From the NCBI GenBank assembly GCA_002432805.1, contig DJGV01000016.1, positions 420,554 through 464,580 on the forward strand: 44,027 bases of DNA. Reading direction: 5' to 3'. The stretch comes from Fervidobacterium sp. UBA5837. Its GTDB lineage: Bacteria > Thermotogota > Thermotogae > Thermotogales > Fervidobacteriaceae. Under the pieces are notes generated by a model that made no database searches, had not been told where the DNA came from, and saw only the letters and a list, made by a program, of their open reading frames with translations. This document shows, one piece after another, positions 31,915 to 41,076 of the stretch. Both the position numbers and the translations under genes were made by a program. Every line of letters begins with the position of its first letter. Within the stretch, counting starts at the first letter, position 1.

Positions 31915-32917
31915 TTATGAGTCCTCCTATGTGCTTTTCAAAGTATTTTCTTACTTCTTCTAGATCATTTGTCAATCCCAACACTACCATCAGCTTCAAT
32001 CTTGCTTTTTGTGCCAATGGATGTTCACTCAGTATCGCACCTCTTTTTCTCAGGTCAGCTCCACCACCGAGATAACCGTATATGGGATAGACGCGTCCCT
32101 TGAAGCAACGAGAGGTTACAACGACTGGGATGCCGCTATTGATTATCTCTTCGACAACTTGTGCAAGTTGTGGTGGCACGTTACCTCTTCCGAATCCTTC
32201 AAGCACAATTCCTTTGTATCCCATCTTGTATACGGCCTTCAGTATGCTACCATCATCTCCGCTGAATGCCTTGACGATGGCAACCCTTTCTTCTATTCTA
32301 TCTGTCATAATTTTTTCTCGCGTTAGTGATTTTCTAAAGTATATGACACTATTTTCATCAACTATACCAAGTGGACCATAGCCGGGAGAATCGAATGTTG
32401 CAACGTTGCTAGTGTAAGTTTTCGTAACCTCTCTTGACGCATGAATTTCATCGTTCAAACAGACGAGAACACCCATTCCGTAAGAACTGTCGGCAGCCGC
32501 AGTCATAACGGAAGAAAGGACATTCCTCGGACCGTCTGTACTTAACTCGCTTATGTTTCTCATCGATGCAGTTATAACCACCGGCTTTTCTGTTCTCAGT
32601 ACCAGATCTAAAAAATAAGCAGTTTCTTCCAACGTGTCCGTACCATGTGTAACAACCGCACCATCGTATCCCTTATTTTCCAAAAAATCATCTATCTTCT
32701 TTGCTAATTCCCACATGAGACTAGGAGTCATCGATGGGCTAGGTATGTTAGAAAATTCGAATAACTCAACATCAGCAATCTCGTGTAAACCTGGTATGTC
32801 GGTGACAAGTGAACTTCCTTGATCTAACGGAACAACTTCTCTCCCCTTTTTTACCATTGCAATGGTACCGCCCGTACTCACTATCATAATCTTCTTCCTA
32901 TTCACACTACTTGTCAT
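31898..32917 (-). CDS. L-asparaginase
   Basis: Hydrolyses L-asparagine to aspartate and ammonia (339 aa). TGGTIA at 15-20 carries the first catalytic Thr and THGTDT at 90-95 the second Thr with Asp94. The Lys of the second triad is about 166, in REVTKTYTSNVATF. The pattern ASMRNISELSTDGPRN resembles the type II (AnsB) enzymes, yet there is no signal peptide, so the enzyme is probably cytoplasmic. I chose ATG 32917, with GAGGAG upstream. It overlaps the AI-2E-family gene downstream and follows the rhomboid gene by 37 nt. Confidence 0.93.
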   Translation of the reverse strand: MTSSVNRKKIMIVSTGGTIAMVKKGREVVPLDQGSSLVTDIPGLHEIADVELFEFSNIPSPSMTPSLMWELAKKIDDFLENKGYDGAVVTHGTDTLEETAYFLDLVLRTEKPVVITASMRNISELSTDGPRNVLSSVMTAAADSSYGMGVLVCLNDEIHASREVTKTYTSNVATFDSPGYGPLGIVDENSVIYFRKSLTREKIMTDRIEERVAIVKAFSGDDGSILKAVYKMGYKGIVLEGFGRGNVPPQLAQVVEEIINSGIPVVVTSRCFKGRVYPIYGYLGGGADLRKRGAILSEHPLAQKARLKLMVVLGLTNDLEEVRKYFEKHIGGLINEVEH

Positions 32918-32954
32918 ACCCACTCACTCCTCACCATGTATTATGTGCTCAAGG

Positions 32955-33605
32955 TCAATACCAATACCTCTTTCTTCTGTACCTCACACCCCAAAATACG
33001 CCATAGATGAATCCACCTGCGTGTGCCCAGTAAGCAACCCCTGTACCTGCTGCATTGGAAAGTAGACCATTTAACACTTGGATGATGAACCAATAGAAAA
33101 GGTAAATCAATGCAGGAATTTCAACGATGAATGGAAGAATAAGAAAAATCAACGAGACGATGCGAGAATAGTAAAAGAGAACAAAGTATGCGCCCATCAC
33201 CGCAGAAATTGCACCAGAAGCGCCTACAAGTGGGTAAGGAGAAAGTGGATTGAATACAACGTAGAAAAATAGTGAAAATATCCCACCTGTGATGTAGAAA
33301 AGGAAGTATTTGAAGTGACCCATTGTATCTTCAACGTTGTCACCAAATATCTTCAAAAACCACATGTTGCCAATTATGTGTAGCCAACCACCATGGATGA
33401 ACATGTGGGTAAGTATTGCTAAAAACGGAAATGAAGAGAACATTTTACTTGGTACAAAGCCGTACGTGTAAAAGAAGTTATCAAGCATAATTTCAGATGA
33501 AAAGAGAGTTAATTCGTATAAAAAGACTAGTGTGTTTGCAAATATGATCACATAATTCACGTATGCTCTTTTACTACTTGGTATCGTGTCGTACAACGGG
33601 AACAT
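32955..33605 (-). CDS. Rhomboid-family intramembrane serine protease
   Basis: A 216-aa membrane protein with about six helices. The rhomboid features are present: HMFIHGGWLHIIGNMWFL (67-84; the His and Asn of helix 2), catalytic Ser130 in GASGAISAVMG and catalytic His195 in AHAGGFIYG. It would cleave single-pass membrane proteins within the bilayer. AAGGGAGTGA precedes the ATG. The C-terminal tail is basic (RYRRKRYWY). The substrate is unknown. Confidence 0.95.
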   Translation of the reverse strand: MFPLYDTIPSSKRAYVNYVIIFANTLVFLYELTLFSSEIMLDNFFYTYGFVPSKMFSSFPFLAILTHMFIHGGWLHIIGNMWFLKIFGDNVEDTMGHFKYFLFYITGGIFSLFFYVVFNPLSPYPLVGASGAISAVMGAYFVLFYYSRIVSLIFLILPFIVEIPALIYLFYWFIIQVLNGLLSNAAGTGVAYWAHAGGFIYGVFWGVRYRRKRYWY

Positions 33606-33668
33606 TCCTTCACTCCCTTTCTATATTGTTTATTGTTATGAGTTCCATGACTTTAACTTCTAACGTGT

Positions 33669-34376
33669 CTAGAATGAATATTTTACAAGCCCTACGAGTT
33701 CGTGCGTGATACTGCAAAAACTATAAAAGGCACCAGAATTTGGCAAGTAGTCGAGGTATGAGTTTCTGAAATCGATTGGTACATCGCATTGAATGTTATA
33801 AACCTTAGAAAATCGCTTGCCAAAACTTAAAAGTGAACGCCTCATATGAGTCGAACTTGTAACTATCGTAACTGGCACATCCCCAAGCATCTTTCTAACA
33901 TATTCTGCATTTTCATCTGTGTTTCTCGCCTTTTCTTCTACTATTATATCGCTTTCTGGAATACCTAGTGTAACTAAAACATCTTTCATAACAAATGCTT
34001 CAGGCGTACCTTTTGAAATAACACCGCCGGTAACGACTATTGGCCTTTGTTTGTTCTTGTACAGTTGAATTCCTTTGTACAATCTCCGCAATGTATGAGC
34101 ACCTATCTCCGTTTGATTACCAAATTGATCAACGCCACCACCTAATACCACTATGTAAGTACCTTCATCCTTGCTATCTGCTATATAAATGGTCTTTGAA
34201 AGGAGATAAACAAACCAACTTGAAGAAATAATATAGAAAAAAGCTGAAAGAATTAAGAAAAACTTCCAGCCTTTCTTCCGCCTTATGGCGAATACCCCAG
34301 CGAGAATAAGAAAAAGCGTTACTATAAGTCCGGGGAATGTAACGAATGCACCTATAACTTTAGATAATAAAATCAA
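33669..34376 (-). CDS. DUF218 (YdcF/ElyC/SanA-like) membrane protein
   Basis: A 235-aa protein with two N-terminal transmembrane helices (about 8-31 and 37-59) and a DUF218 domain from about 70: VVLGGGV, PIVVTGG, EEKARNTDENAEYV and VTSSTHMRRS are the usual conserved blocks. Relatives such as ElyC are linked to cell-envelope integrity, but their chemistry is not established. It starts at TTG 34376, the base after the fliJ stop, with AAAGGGGA as its ribosome binding site. Confidence 0.85.
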   Translation of the reverse strand: MILLSKVIGAFVTFPGLIVTLFLILAGVFAIRRKKGWKFFLILSAFFYIISSSWFVYLLSKTIYIADSKDEGTYIVVLGGGVDQFGNQTEIGAHTLRRLYKGIQLYKNKQRPIVVTGGVISKGTPEAFVMKDVLVTLGIPESDIIVEEKARNTDENAEYVRKMLGDVPVTIVTSSTHMRRSLLSFGKRFSKVYNIQCDVPIDFRNSYLDYLPNSGAFYSFCSITHELVGLVKYSF

Positions 34377-34820
34377 CTAACTATTTCCCCTTTCCTCTGA
34401 CGGGTGTGTGTACTTTTGCAATGCCACCTCATCGATTACCTTTCTGTCTCTTGCATCTGCCTCTTTTATCTGACCTTGAACGAAACGTTCTTTCAGCTTT
34501 TCAAAGCTCTTACGTTCCATTCTCTTCTCAAGGTACTGCCTTAAAGTTTTTTCTTCTTCTCTTCTTAGTTCGCTCATCTTTGCATTGAGCAGGACAATAT
34601 ACTTTTGATACAAATCTATGATGTAAAGCAGCAAACCAAGTTGCGCACCATTTTGAACACCCATGCGCAACTCTCTTTCTGTCTCGCTTTTAGATGCAGT
34701 TGCTTCTTCTATTTGCACTTCAACTTCTCTGATTTGAGCTCTTATTCTGCTGAGTTCTAATTTTATTGCCTCTTCTTCTTTTTGCCTTAAGTTCAGTAAT
34801 TTCTCGAGGCGAAATGTCAC
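34377..34820 (-). CDS. fliJ: FliJ-like flagellar export coiled-coil protein
   Basis: A 147-aa, highly charged and almost entirely coiled-coil protein. The N-terminus FRLEKLLNLRQKEEE is the FliJ signature, and the C-terminal DEVALQKY block is also usual. FliJ links the flagellar export ATPase FliI to the gate protein FlhA. It starts at GTG 34820 with GAGGTAA upstream. No other flagellar gene is in the window; it lies between a PAS-GAF gene and a DUF218 gene. Because coiled coils are easily confused, another role is possible. Confidence 0.75.
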   Translation of the reverse strand: MTFRLEKLLNLRQKEEEAIKLELSRIRAQIREVEVQIEEATASKSETERELRMGVQNGAQLGLLLYIIDLYQKYIVLLNAKMSELRREEEKTLRQYLEKRMERKSFEKLKERFVQGQIKEADARDRKVIDEVALQKYTHPSEERGNS

Positions 34821-34845
34821 GTTATTACCTCATCATTCCAGCAGT

Positions 34846-36096
34846 TTATTTGCCGTTATTTGCTTGCTTTTTAACAGTCTTGTTAGTCAGGAAAGTAGAT
34901 AACAAGTCTACTAACAAATTCAATATTTTCTTACTCTCTTCGGAGAAATGTTTACCTTCAAAATCGTCAAGAGATATTATTACGAGTTTCTTGTCACCAA
35001 TCCTTACGCTTCCAACCAGTGGTACAAAATTAGGATCTGTCACACCAGCTAATTCCCAAATATCTTTGTGAGGGCTTTCTTTGTTTAATTTGTATACTTC
35101 CGTGAGTTCAGCAACCTTGTTTTCACCAATACTCTTTCCATAGTTGTCTTCCGATGTTTTAATTACAACACTCTTAACTTCATCACCGTAGTTGTAAATC
35201 GCAACGTTTCTATAATCATCACCATCGAGTACCCATATGGACGCCTTTTGGGCCTCAGGTATGATCTTAACCAACTCGTCTAACACTGATTGTAAATAGC
35301 TATCGAGTGATGAACTACTTTCCCAAAGCTGTACCATTTTTATTATCGTCTCAAGTTTGTTGCTAAATTCTTTGTATGCCTGTTGACTTTCGATGATTTT
35401 GATGGCACCAAGTACTTGCGAGCTGAGGAATGTCGAGAGTGCTTTTGAAATGCTTGTGTATTCCTCAGGAACGTAGATGATGAATTTGTAGTTCTCCACA
35501 GGAACAACTTGATAAGTCCTTCTATCGTGAATCATCGTCTTTATTTCGTCTATGGTAGCAGCCCTTTCTGATAGTTTTCTGTCTTCTCTACCGGCAACAT
35601 ATGAGTTGTCTTTCAACAACGTAACAGCGATCTTTGGATATTGCTCGTCGAATTTCTTGACGATACTCTTCATCAATTCGAGAGGGTCTACATTTTGTTC
35701 AGAAAGAGACTCGATGATGACCTTCTCAACGAAAGATTGCATCTGGTAAATAGTTTGTTCCAAGAGTTTTTCTGTCATGTCGTACATGATACCTGCAACG
35801 CCGTAACTACCTGTACCAAGTCTTATCGGCATTCTGTGAATTGTGTAGTATCTGCCATTTATTACTTCTTCGTGGACTTGGTTTTTACGTGTTCTCATAA
35901 CCTTTCTATCTACATCCTCTATAGATTCGTCGTTCAAAATCACAGCCTCGAACTTTCCTATTATCTTTTCTTCGGTAAGCCCTATAGCGTTTTCCAATTC
36001 CTTATTCACCCATATGTATCTTCCCTTGTTGTCCTTTATGAAAGCAGGTGCAGGTAATCTGTCAAAGAACTGTTGTAAAAAGTATAGATATCTCAT
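34846..36096 (-). CDS. PAS-GAF sensor protein without output domain
   Basis: A 416-aa soluble protein. Residues about 5-115 form a PAS domain: LPAPAFIKDNKGRYIWVNKE, then the PAC-like GVAGIMYDMTE. The middle (about 120-235) is an unassigned region with a helical segment. Residues about 255-405 look like a GAF domain (LDSYLQSVLDELVKIIPEAQ, ASIWVLDGD, IISLDD). No HisKA, ATPase, GGDEF, EAL or DNA-binding motif is visible. The ATG overlaps the smc stop as ATGA, so its translation depends on smc. fliJ begins 25 nt later. It could sense a small molecule or redox state and act by protein contact; the target is unknown. Confidence 0.8.
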   Translation of the reverse strand: MRYLYFLQQFFDRLPAPAFIKDNKGRYIWVNKELENAIGLTEEKIIGKFEAVILNDESIEDVDRKVMRTRKNQVHEEVINGRYYTIHRMPIRLGTGSYGVAGIMYDMTEKLLEQTIYQMQSFVEKVIIESLSEQNVDPLELMKSIVKKFDEQYPKIAVTLLKDNSYVAGREDRKLSERAATIDEIKTMIHDRRTYQVVPVENYKFIIYVPEEYTSISKALSTFLSSQVLGAIKIIESQQAYKEFSNKLETIIKMVQLWESSSSLDSYLQSVLDELVKIIPEAQKASIWVLDGDDYRNVAIYNYGDEVKSVVIKTSEDNYGKSIGENKVAELTEVYKLNKESPHKDIWELAGVTDPNFVPLVGSVRIGDKKLVIISLDDFEGKHFSEESKKILNLLVDLLSTFLTNKTVKKQANNGK

Positions 36097-39000
36097 GCTG
36101 TTATCTCCTCCATTTTTACTTGAATGATTTTTGAAACCCCATCTACCATAGTTACTCCATGGACTATGTCTCCGGCCTCCATAATAAGTTTGTTGTGTGT
36201 TATGACTATGAATTGAGAATCTTCGTGTTCAAGTAACCTTTTGAATTTCTCTGAGTTGTAATCATCCAAGGGTGCATCAACTTCATCTAATACATAAAAC
36301 ACACCTTTGTTTGCTTCAAGCATCGCCATGATCAGCGCTATTCCAACAAGTGCCTTTTCTCCACCAGAGAGTAGTTGAAGTCTCTGGACCCTTTTACCAG
36401 CTTTGGAGATCGTTATCTCTATACCTGCTTCGAGCACGTCATTATCTTCGACGAGTCTCATCCCACCTGTTCCACCGTAAAACAAATTCTCTATGTATCC
36501 TTTGAACGATGCGTTGATTTGGTTAAATGTTTTCAAAAATTGTTCCCGTGCTTGGATGTCTGTCTGTTCGATCAGCTCTTCGAGCTTTTTCTTGGCATCT
36601 TCTAAGTCCAACTTCTGCTTCATCAATTCGTTGTATTCCTCTTCTACCTTTTTGTATTCATCCATCGCATTCAAATCCACAGGGCCAAGCATCTTACACT
36701 TGTTCTCAAGGTCACTTATGCGCTGGTTGAGTTCATCAAGACTTTCAGATTCCACATCCACCGGCGTTCTGTATTCTTCTGGGATATTCGATATCTTGAA
36801 CCGTATCTCTTGCAGTCGCAAATCAGTTTCATGAATTCTTTCTCTCATTGATTCTACATCTGATTTTTGCCTGCTGATGTCATCTTCCATCGATTGCAGT
36901 TGTTGCAATTTTCCTTCTTTTCCACTCTTTCTTTCTCTTATCCCAGCAAAGACATCTTGTGACGTAGACTTGAGCGTTTCAAGTTCTCTCTGGTTCTCGA
37001 GCAAAAACTTTTTCGCACTGTCAATCTCCTCTTCGAGGAGTAGAGTAGCGGATTTGGAATTTGCTATCTCCTCAGCTATTTCGTCCAATCGAACGTTTAT
37101 TCTATCGTTCTCAGCACTGTATTGTAATTTTCTTTCGGACAAGCTTTTGAGTTCCGCACGATATGTTGCTATCGATTCGTTCAGTTCTTCCAACTTTTTT
37201 CTATGTTTATCGAGCTGCTTTGAAAACTCGCTAACGTCTACTTGCAGTACTTTTCTTTTTTCTTCGTATTCTTTAGATTGATTATCGAGTGTTTCAATTC
37301 TTGCTAAATTCCCTTCATACTTTCCGGTGTACTCTGCTTCCAATTTTATCAAGTCAGACAATTCGTTTGTTACCTCTTTCAATGATTTTTGCAATTCTTC
37401 CAAGACCCTTTTCGAAGAGAGTGACCTACCTGAGATACTGGCTAATTCCTCTCTCACTAAATCCATGTTACCTTGGAGTTGTTTTATCTCCTCGGATATG
37501 TTGTTGATTTCATTTTCAATTACTCCTTTGTTTTCCTCTACATCTTTCAATTCAGTTTCCAACGTCTTTAATCTAACTCGTCTTGCGATTAGTGAATTCG
37601 AGTAGTCTTCTTTGGATCTACCGCCACTCATTGCACCTTTGCCAGATATAAGTTCTCCATCGATAGTAACTATTCTTGATCTGATGTTGTACTTCCTCTT
37701 TAATTGTATCGCATGATCCATGTTGTCTACTATTATGTCACTACCAAATAGATATGCGGGTAATAGATTGTATTCTTTTGGGACTGTGATGAGTTTTGCA
37801 GCATATCCAACGAATCCTGCTTCGTTTTCTACGCCAGAAATTGGTGAGAAAGTCGCATCGATGAGGTCTAGAGGGATGAACGTAGCCCGACCATATTCTC
37901 CGTTTTTTAGAAATTCTATGATCTGTTTGCCATCTTCTGCACTAGATACGACAACATGCTGTACCGTACCGCCAAGCAGTATCTCGTAGGCAGTTGAGAG
38001 TGATTTGTCGAAATCTATCAAATTAGCAACAACATCTATCAAACCTTTGAATGTATCCTTATTTTCGAATATCTTCCTCACCGCGTGGCCAAAGCCTTGG
38101 TAATCATTTATTTGACGCCTTATGATATCTATCTCAGCTCTTATTTCCTTTTCTCTTCTCACGAGTTGTTCAAGTTGTGAGTTCCTGGCACTTTTCTGCC
38201 TATTGTATTCTTCCAACGTAGACTTGATGGTATCCAGTTCTTTAACAAGCTCATTTTCCTTTTCAACGATCTCCAGTAGATGTTTTTCAAGATCATTTAT
38301 CTCAGACTCAAGTTCAATTCTTCTATCTTCTTTCTGATTGCGCTGACTTTGAATCATCTCAACACGTCTTCGTATATCTTGATTGTTCTCAGTTAATCTG
38401 GATATTTCATTGTTAATTTTTCCAAGTGTCTTTTCTATCTCTTCGTACTCTTGTTTCTTTTTTAGTATTTCCTTTTCTTGCTCGGAATATTGCGTGTATA
38501 TCGATTGCTTCTCCATTTCAAGCTGGGACAAAACACGTTCTGTTTCCGAAAGTTCTTCGTTGACTTTGGATAGTATTAATCTTATCTCTTCATACCTGTT
38601 TTTCAGAGAAGCAGACTCGTCGTTCAGCATGTCTGTTCTTGTCGTTACTTCTATGTATTTACTTTCAAGCTCGTTCAATCTCTTGGTGAATTTCTCTTTT
38701 ATCTCGAGTAGTTGATTTTCCCTTGTCTTAAATTCTTCCAATATCTTCGTATAGTTTTCCATTTCTGCATCTATACGATTGAATTCTTCTTTCAATGTAG
38801 ACCAATTCATTTCAAGTTGTGCCAATGATTTGAGTCTCTCTTTTAATGACCGATTGAGATCTGTAAAGTAATTTTCCATGTCAGCAAGTTTTTGACTCTC
38901 TATCTTGTAAATGCCACCATAGAAATCTCTCTTCAATCCTTCCAATTCTGTAGAGTATTCAACGTATCTCTCCGCGCGTTTAGCTTTGAGGTACAAAGAT

Positions 39001-39587
39001 TTCCTATTCTTGTCGACTTCAAATAGCACATCACTTACCCTGTTCAAATTTGCCTGGGTCATATCGAGTTTCGATAGTGCTTCTTTCTTTTTTTCTCTGT
39101 AGATCCCTATCCCTGCAATTTCTTCGATCATCATTCTTAGTGCTTCAGGCGTTGCGGAGACTATTTTGTCTATCTGACCTTGTCCTATTATCGAATACGT
39201 ACTCTTCCCAAATCCACGGGACATGAGAAAATCTCTGACATCCCTAAGTCTAGTGACGTCACCGTTCAGTAAATATTTGCTTGCACCATCACGTGATAAT
39301 TCTCGCGCTATTGAGATGTGCCCCGTACTGTCTTCGAAAACAAGCTCAACATATGCATTTTGAGCTGGAGCCTTCTTTTCATTTCCCCAAAAGACCACAT
39401 CTTCTCGTTCTTGCGCCCTTATTTCTTTCATCGATTGCTCGCCAAGTACCCATCGAATTGCATCAACAACATTAGATTTGCCGGAACCGTTTGGCCCGAC
39501 TACTACTGTTACTCTATCTGAGATCTCAAGATTTGCAAGATCGGCAAAGGATTTAAAACCTTTAATGATGATCTCTTTCAGTACCAC
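36093..39587 (-). CDS. smc: Chromosome segregation protein SMC
   Basis: SMC (1164 aa) is the bacterial condensin ATPase that compacts and separates chromosomes, normally with ScpA/ScpB. The N-terminal head has Walker A GPNGSGKSN and the Q-loop region IIGQGQID. Two long coiled coils flank a hinge (about 500-640, with FKGLIDVVANLI). The C-terminal head has the ABC signature LLSGGEKALVGIAL and Walker B VFYVLDEVDAPLD. The start is GTG 39587, 8 nt after GGGGAGG. It follows murC by 105 nt and probably has its own promoter. The stop overlaps the next gene by 4 nt. Confidence 0.97.
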   Translation of the reverse strand: MVLKEIIIKGFKSFADLANLEISDRVTVVVGPNGSGKSNVVDAIRWVLGEQSMKEIRAQEREDVVFWGNEKKAPAQNAYVELVFEDSTGHISIARELSRDGASKYLLNGDVTRLRDVRDFLMSRGFGKSTYSIIGQGQIDKIVSATPEALRMMIEEIAGIGIYREKKKEALSKLDMTQANLNRVSDVLFEVDKNRKSLYLKAKRAERYVEYSTELEGLKRDFYGGIYKIESQKLADMENYFTDLNRSLKERLKSLAQLEMNWSTLKEEFNRIDAEMENYTKILEEFKTRENQLLEIKEKFTKRLNELESKYIEVTTRTDMLNDESASLKNRYEEIRLILSKVNEELSETERVLSQLEMEKQSIYTQYSEQEKEILKKKQEYEEIEKTLGKINNEISRLTENNQDIRRRVEMIQSQRNQKEDRRIELESEINDLEKHLLEIVEKENELVKELDTIKSTLEEYNRQKSARNSQLEQLVRREKEIRAEIDIIRRQINDYQGFGHAVRKIFENKDTFKGLIDVVANLIDFDKSLSTAYEILLGGTVQHVVVSSAEDGKQIIEFLKNGEYGRATFIPLDLIDATFSPISGVENEAGFVGYAAKLITVPKEYNLLPAYLFGSDIIVDNMDHAIQLKRKYNIRSRIVTIDGELISGKGAMSGGRSKEDYSNSLIARRVRLKTLETELKDVEENKGVIENEINNISEEIKQLQGNMDLVREELASISGRSLSSKRVLEELQKSLKEVTNELSDLIKLEAEYTGKYEGNLARIETLDNQSKEYEEKRKVLQVDVSEFSKQLDKHRKKLEELNESIATYRAELKSLSERKLQYSAENDRINVRLDEIAEEIANSKSATLLLEEEIDSAKKFLLENQRELETLKSTSQDVFAGIRERKSGKEGKLQQLQSMEDDISRQKSDVESMRERIHETDLRLQEIRFKISNIPEEYRTPVDVESESLDELNQRISDLENKCKMLGPVDLNAMDEYKKVEEEYNELMKQKLDLEDAKKKLEELIEQTDIQAREQFLKTFNQINASFKGYIENLFYGGTGGMRLVEDNDVLEAGIEITISKAGKRVQRLQLLSGGEKALVGIALIMAMLEANKGVFYVLDEVDAPLDDYNSEKFKRLLEHEDSQFIVITHNKLIMEAGDIVHGVTMVDGVSKIIQVKMEEITA

Positions 39588-39633
39588 CAGTGAACCTCCC
39601 CACCAAAATTATGATAATGCGATAAATTAGAAT

Positions 39634-39662
39634 TCTATATCAGCGTAATATCAAAATGGTAA
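39634..39662 (-). promoter_or_regulatory. Possible smc promoter
   Basis: On the minus strand TTACCA (39657-39662), a 17-bp spacer, and TGA directly before TATAGA (39634-39639), about 47 nt before the smc start. The -35 match is weak (4 of 6). I see no terminator between murC and smc. Confidence 0.4.
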
Positions 39663-39692
39663 ATATGATTTTAGGCGAAACTTTATGCACAA

Positions 39693-41036
39693 CTATACAC
39701 GACTTGAAAGCTTTTTTAAATCGTTTACTATGCTCTGTGATACGTTGTATATGTCACCTGCGCCAACGAATAGGTATACGCTATTACCATCATAACTGAT
39801 ATTTTTCAATTCATTCAAATCTTGTATAAAGATTGATCTCTTGATGTCTTCCACAATCTTTCTAGCAGTAATCCCGTTCTTACTCTCGAACGCACCGTAC
39901 ACTTCTGTCACGTATATTTCATCTGCGATCTGTAGGACCTTCTCAAATTTCTCAACTTCTCTCTTCAGGCGCGTGTATCTGTGAGGCTGGAATATGAGTA
40001 CGACTTTTCTATCGGAATAGACCTCTCTTGCGGTCTTCAATAGTACTTCTACCTCGTCTGCTGTATGTGAATAATCATCGACTATCGTCAATTTCTTCTC
40101 TGGATCATCGTAACTGACGTTGAACCTACGCCCGGGTAATCTGAAATCGTAGAGTGAATTCATCACATCGCTTATGTCGTATCCTATGCTCGATAGTAAT
40201 GTGATTACTGCAAGTGCGTTGAGTGCGTTGTGATACCCTGGTACTGGAAGAAGAAATTTCTTCTCACCCCAAGGAGTATAGACATCAACGGTTTGCAAAA
40301 ATCCCTCTTGTTTTCTCTCAACTAACCTAAAATCACCAGAATACACACCAAACGTTGCATTTCCTCTAAACTTTTTCTCATCTTCGAATGTAACTACAAA
40401 ATTTGTGTTGTTTATCAATCTCTTGAACGAATCGTAGTAGTGGTCCAAGTTGTTGTAGTTTTCAAGATGATCTCCACGCACATTTGTTATGATGAGATAT
40501 TCAGGTTTGAATAGTTCAAAACCTGGTTGGCTCTCATCGAGTTCATAGACGGCTGTATCTTTCCCGCTTCTATAGTTTCCATGCTCTAATTTTGTATGTA
40601 GTGCACCCAAGAAGACGTAAGGATCTTGGTTTAGATTGATCAGTGAGTTTGCCAGCATCGCAGTCGTCGTAGATTTACCATCGGTACCCGTTACTGCAAA
40701 GCCTTTGTATTTGGATAATATTGACCTGAAATGCTCGATTCTCATTGTCATCTTAATGTTGTTGTTTCTCGCATAGACATATTCTGGATTGTCTTTTGAA
40801 ATAGCAGGGGTTATTATCACCTCGTCCACACCGTACACATTCTTTTCTTCGTGTGTTTTGAATACATCTATCCCAATACTTTCCAAATATTGAGTTCTCT
40901 CGGAACTGTACGGATCACTGCCTGTTACCTTCTTGCCATGAAAGTGCTCATACATTGCTTGTGCGCTCATGCCAATTCCACCGATTCCTATGAAGTGGAT
41001 TTTTTCCACCTTCTGAAAGACCTCTTCAGACATCAT
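39693..41036 (-). CDS. murC: UDP-N-acetylmuramate--L-alanine ligase MurC
   Basis: Adds L-Ala to UDP-MurNAc, the first amino-acid step of peptidoglycan precursor synthesis (447 aa). HFIGIGGIGMSA at the N-terminus is the MurC UDP-binding loop. The ATP loop reads GTDGKSTTT where most MurC proteins have GTHGKTTTT, and the C-terminal block is DDYSHTADEVE rather than the usual DDYGHHPTE. FQPHRYTRL is conserved and specific for MurC. AGGAGG lies 8 nt before ATG 41036. It lies 40 nt after murG. Confidence 0.94.
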   Translation of the reverse strand: MMSEEVFQKVEKIHFIGIGGIGMSAQAMYEHFHGKKVTGSDPYSSERTQYLESIGIDVFKTHEEKNVYGVDEVIITPAISKDNPEYVYARNNNIKMTMRIEHFRSILSKYKGFAVTGTDGKSTTTAMLANSLINLNQDPYVFLGALHTKLEHGNYRSGKDTAVYELDESQPGFELFKPEYLIITNVRGDHLENYNNLDHYYDSFKRLINNTNFVVTFEDEKKFRGNATFGVYSGDFRLVERKQEGFLQTVDVYTPWGEKKFLLPVPGYHNALNALAVITLLSSIGYDISDVMNSLYDFRLPGRRFNVSYDDPEKKLTIVDDYSHTADEVEVLLKTAREVYSDRKVVLIFQPHRYTRLKREVEKFEKVLQIADEIYVTEVYGAFESKNGITARKIVEDIKRSIFIQDLNELKNISYDGNSVYLFVGAGDIYNVSQSIVNDLKKLSSRV

Positions 41037-41076
41037 CGACTAAACCTCCTGTGTTCTTCAAACATTATCAACTGAT

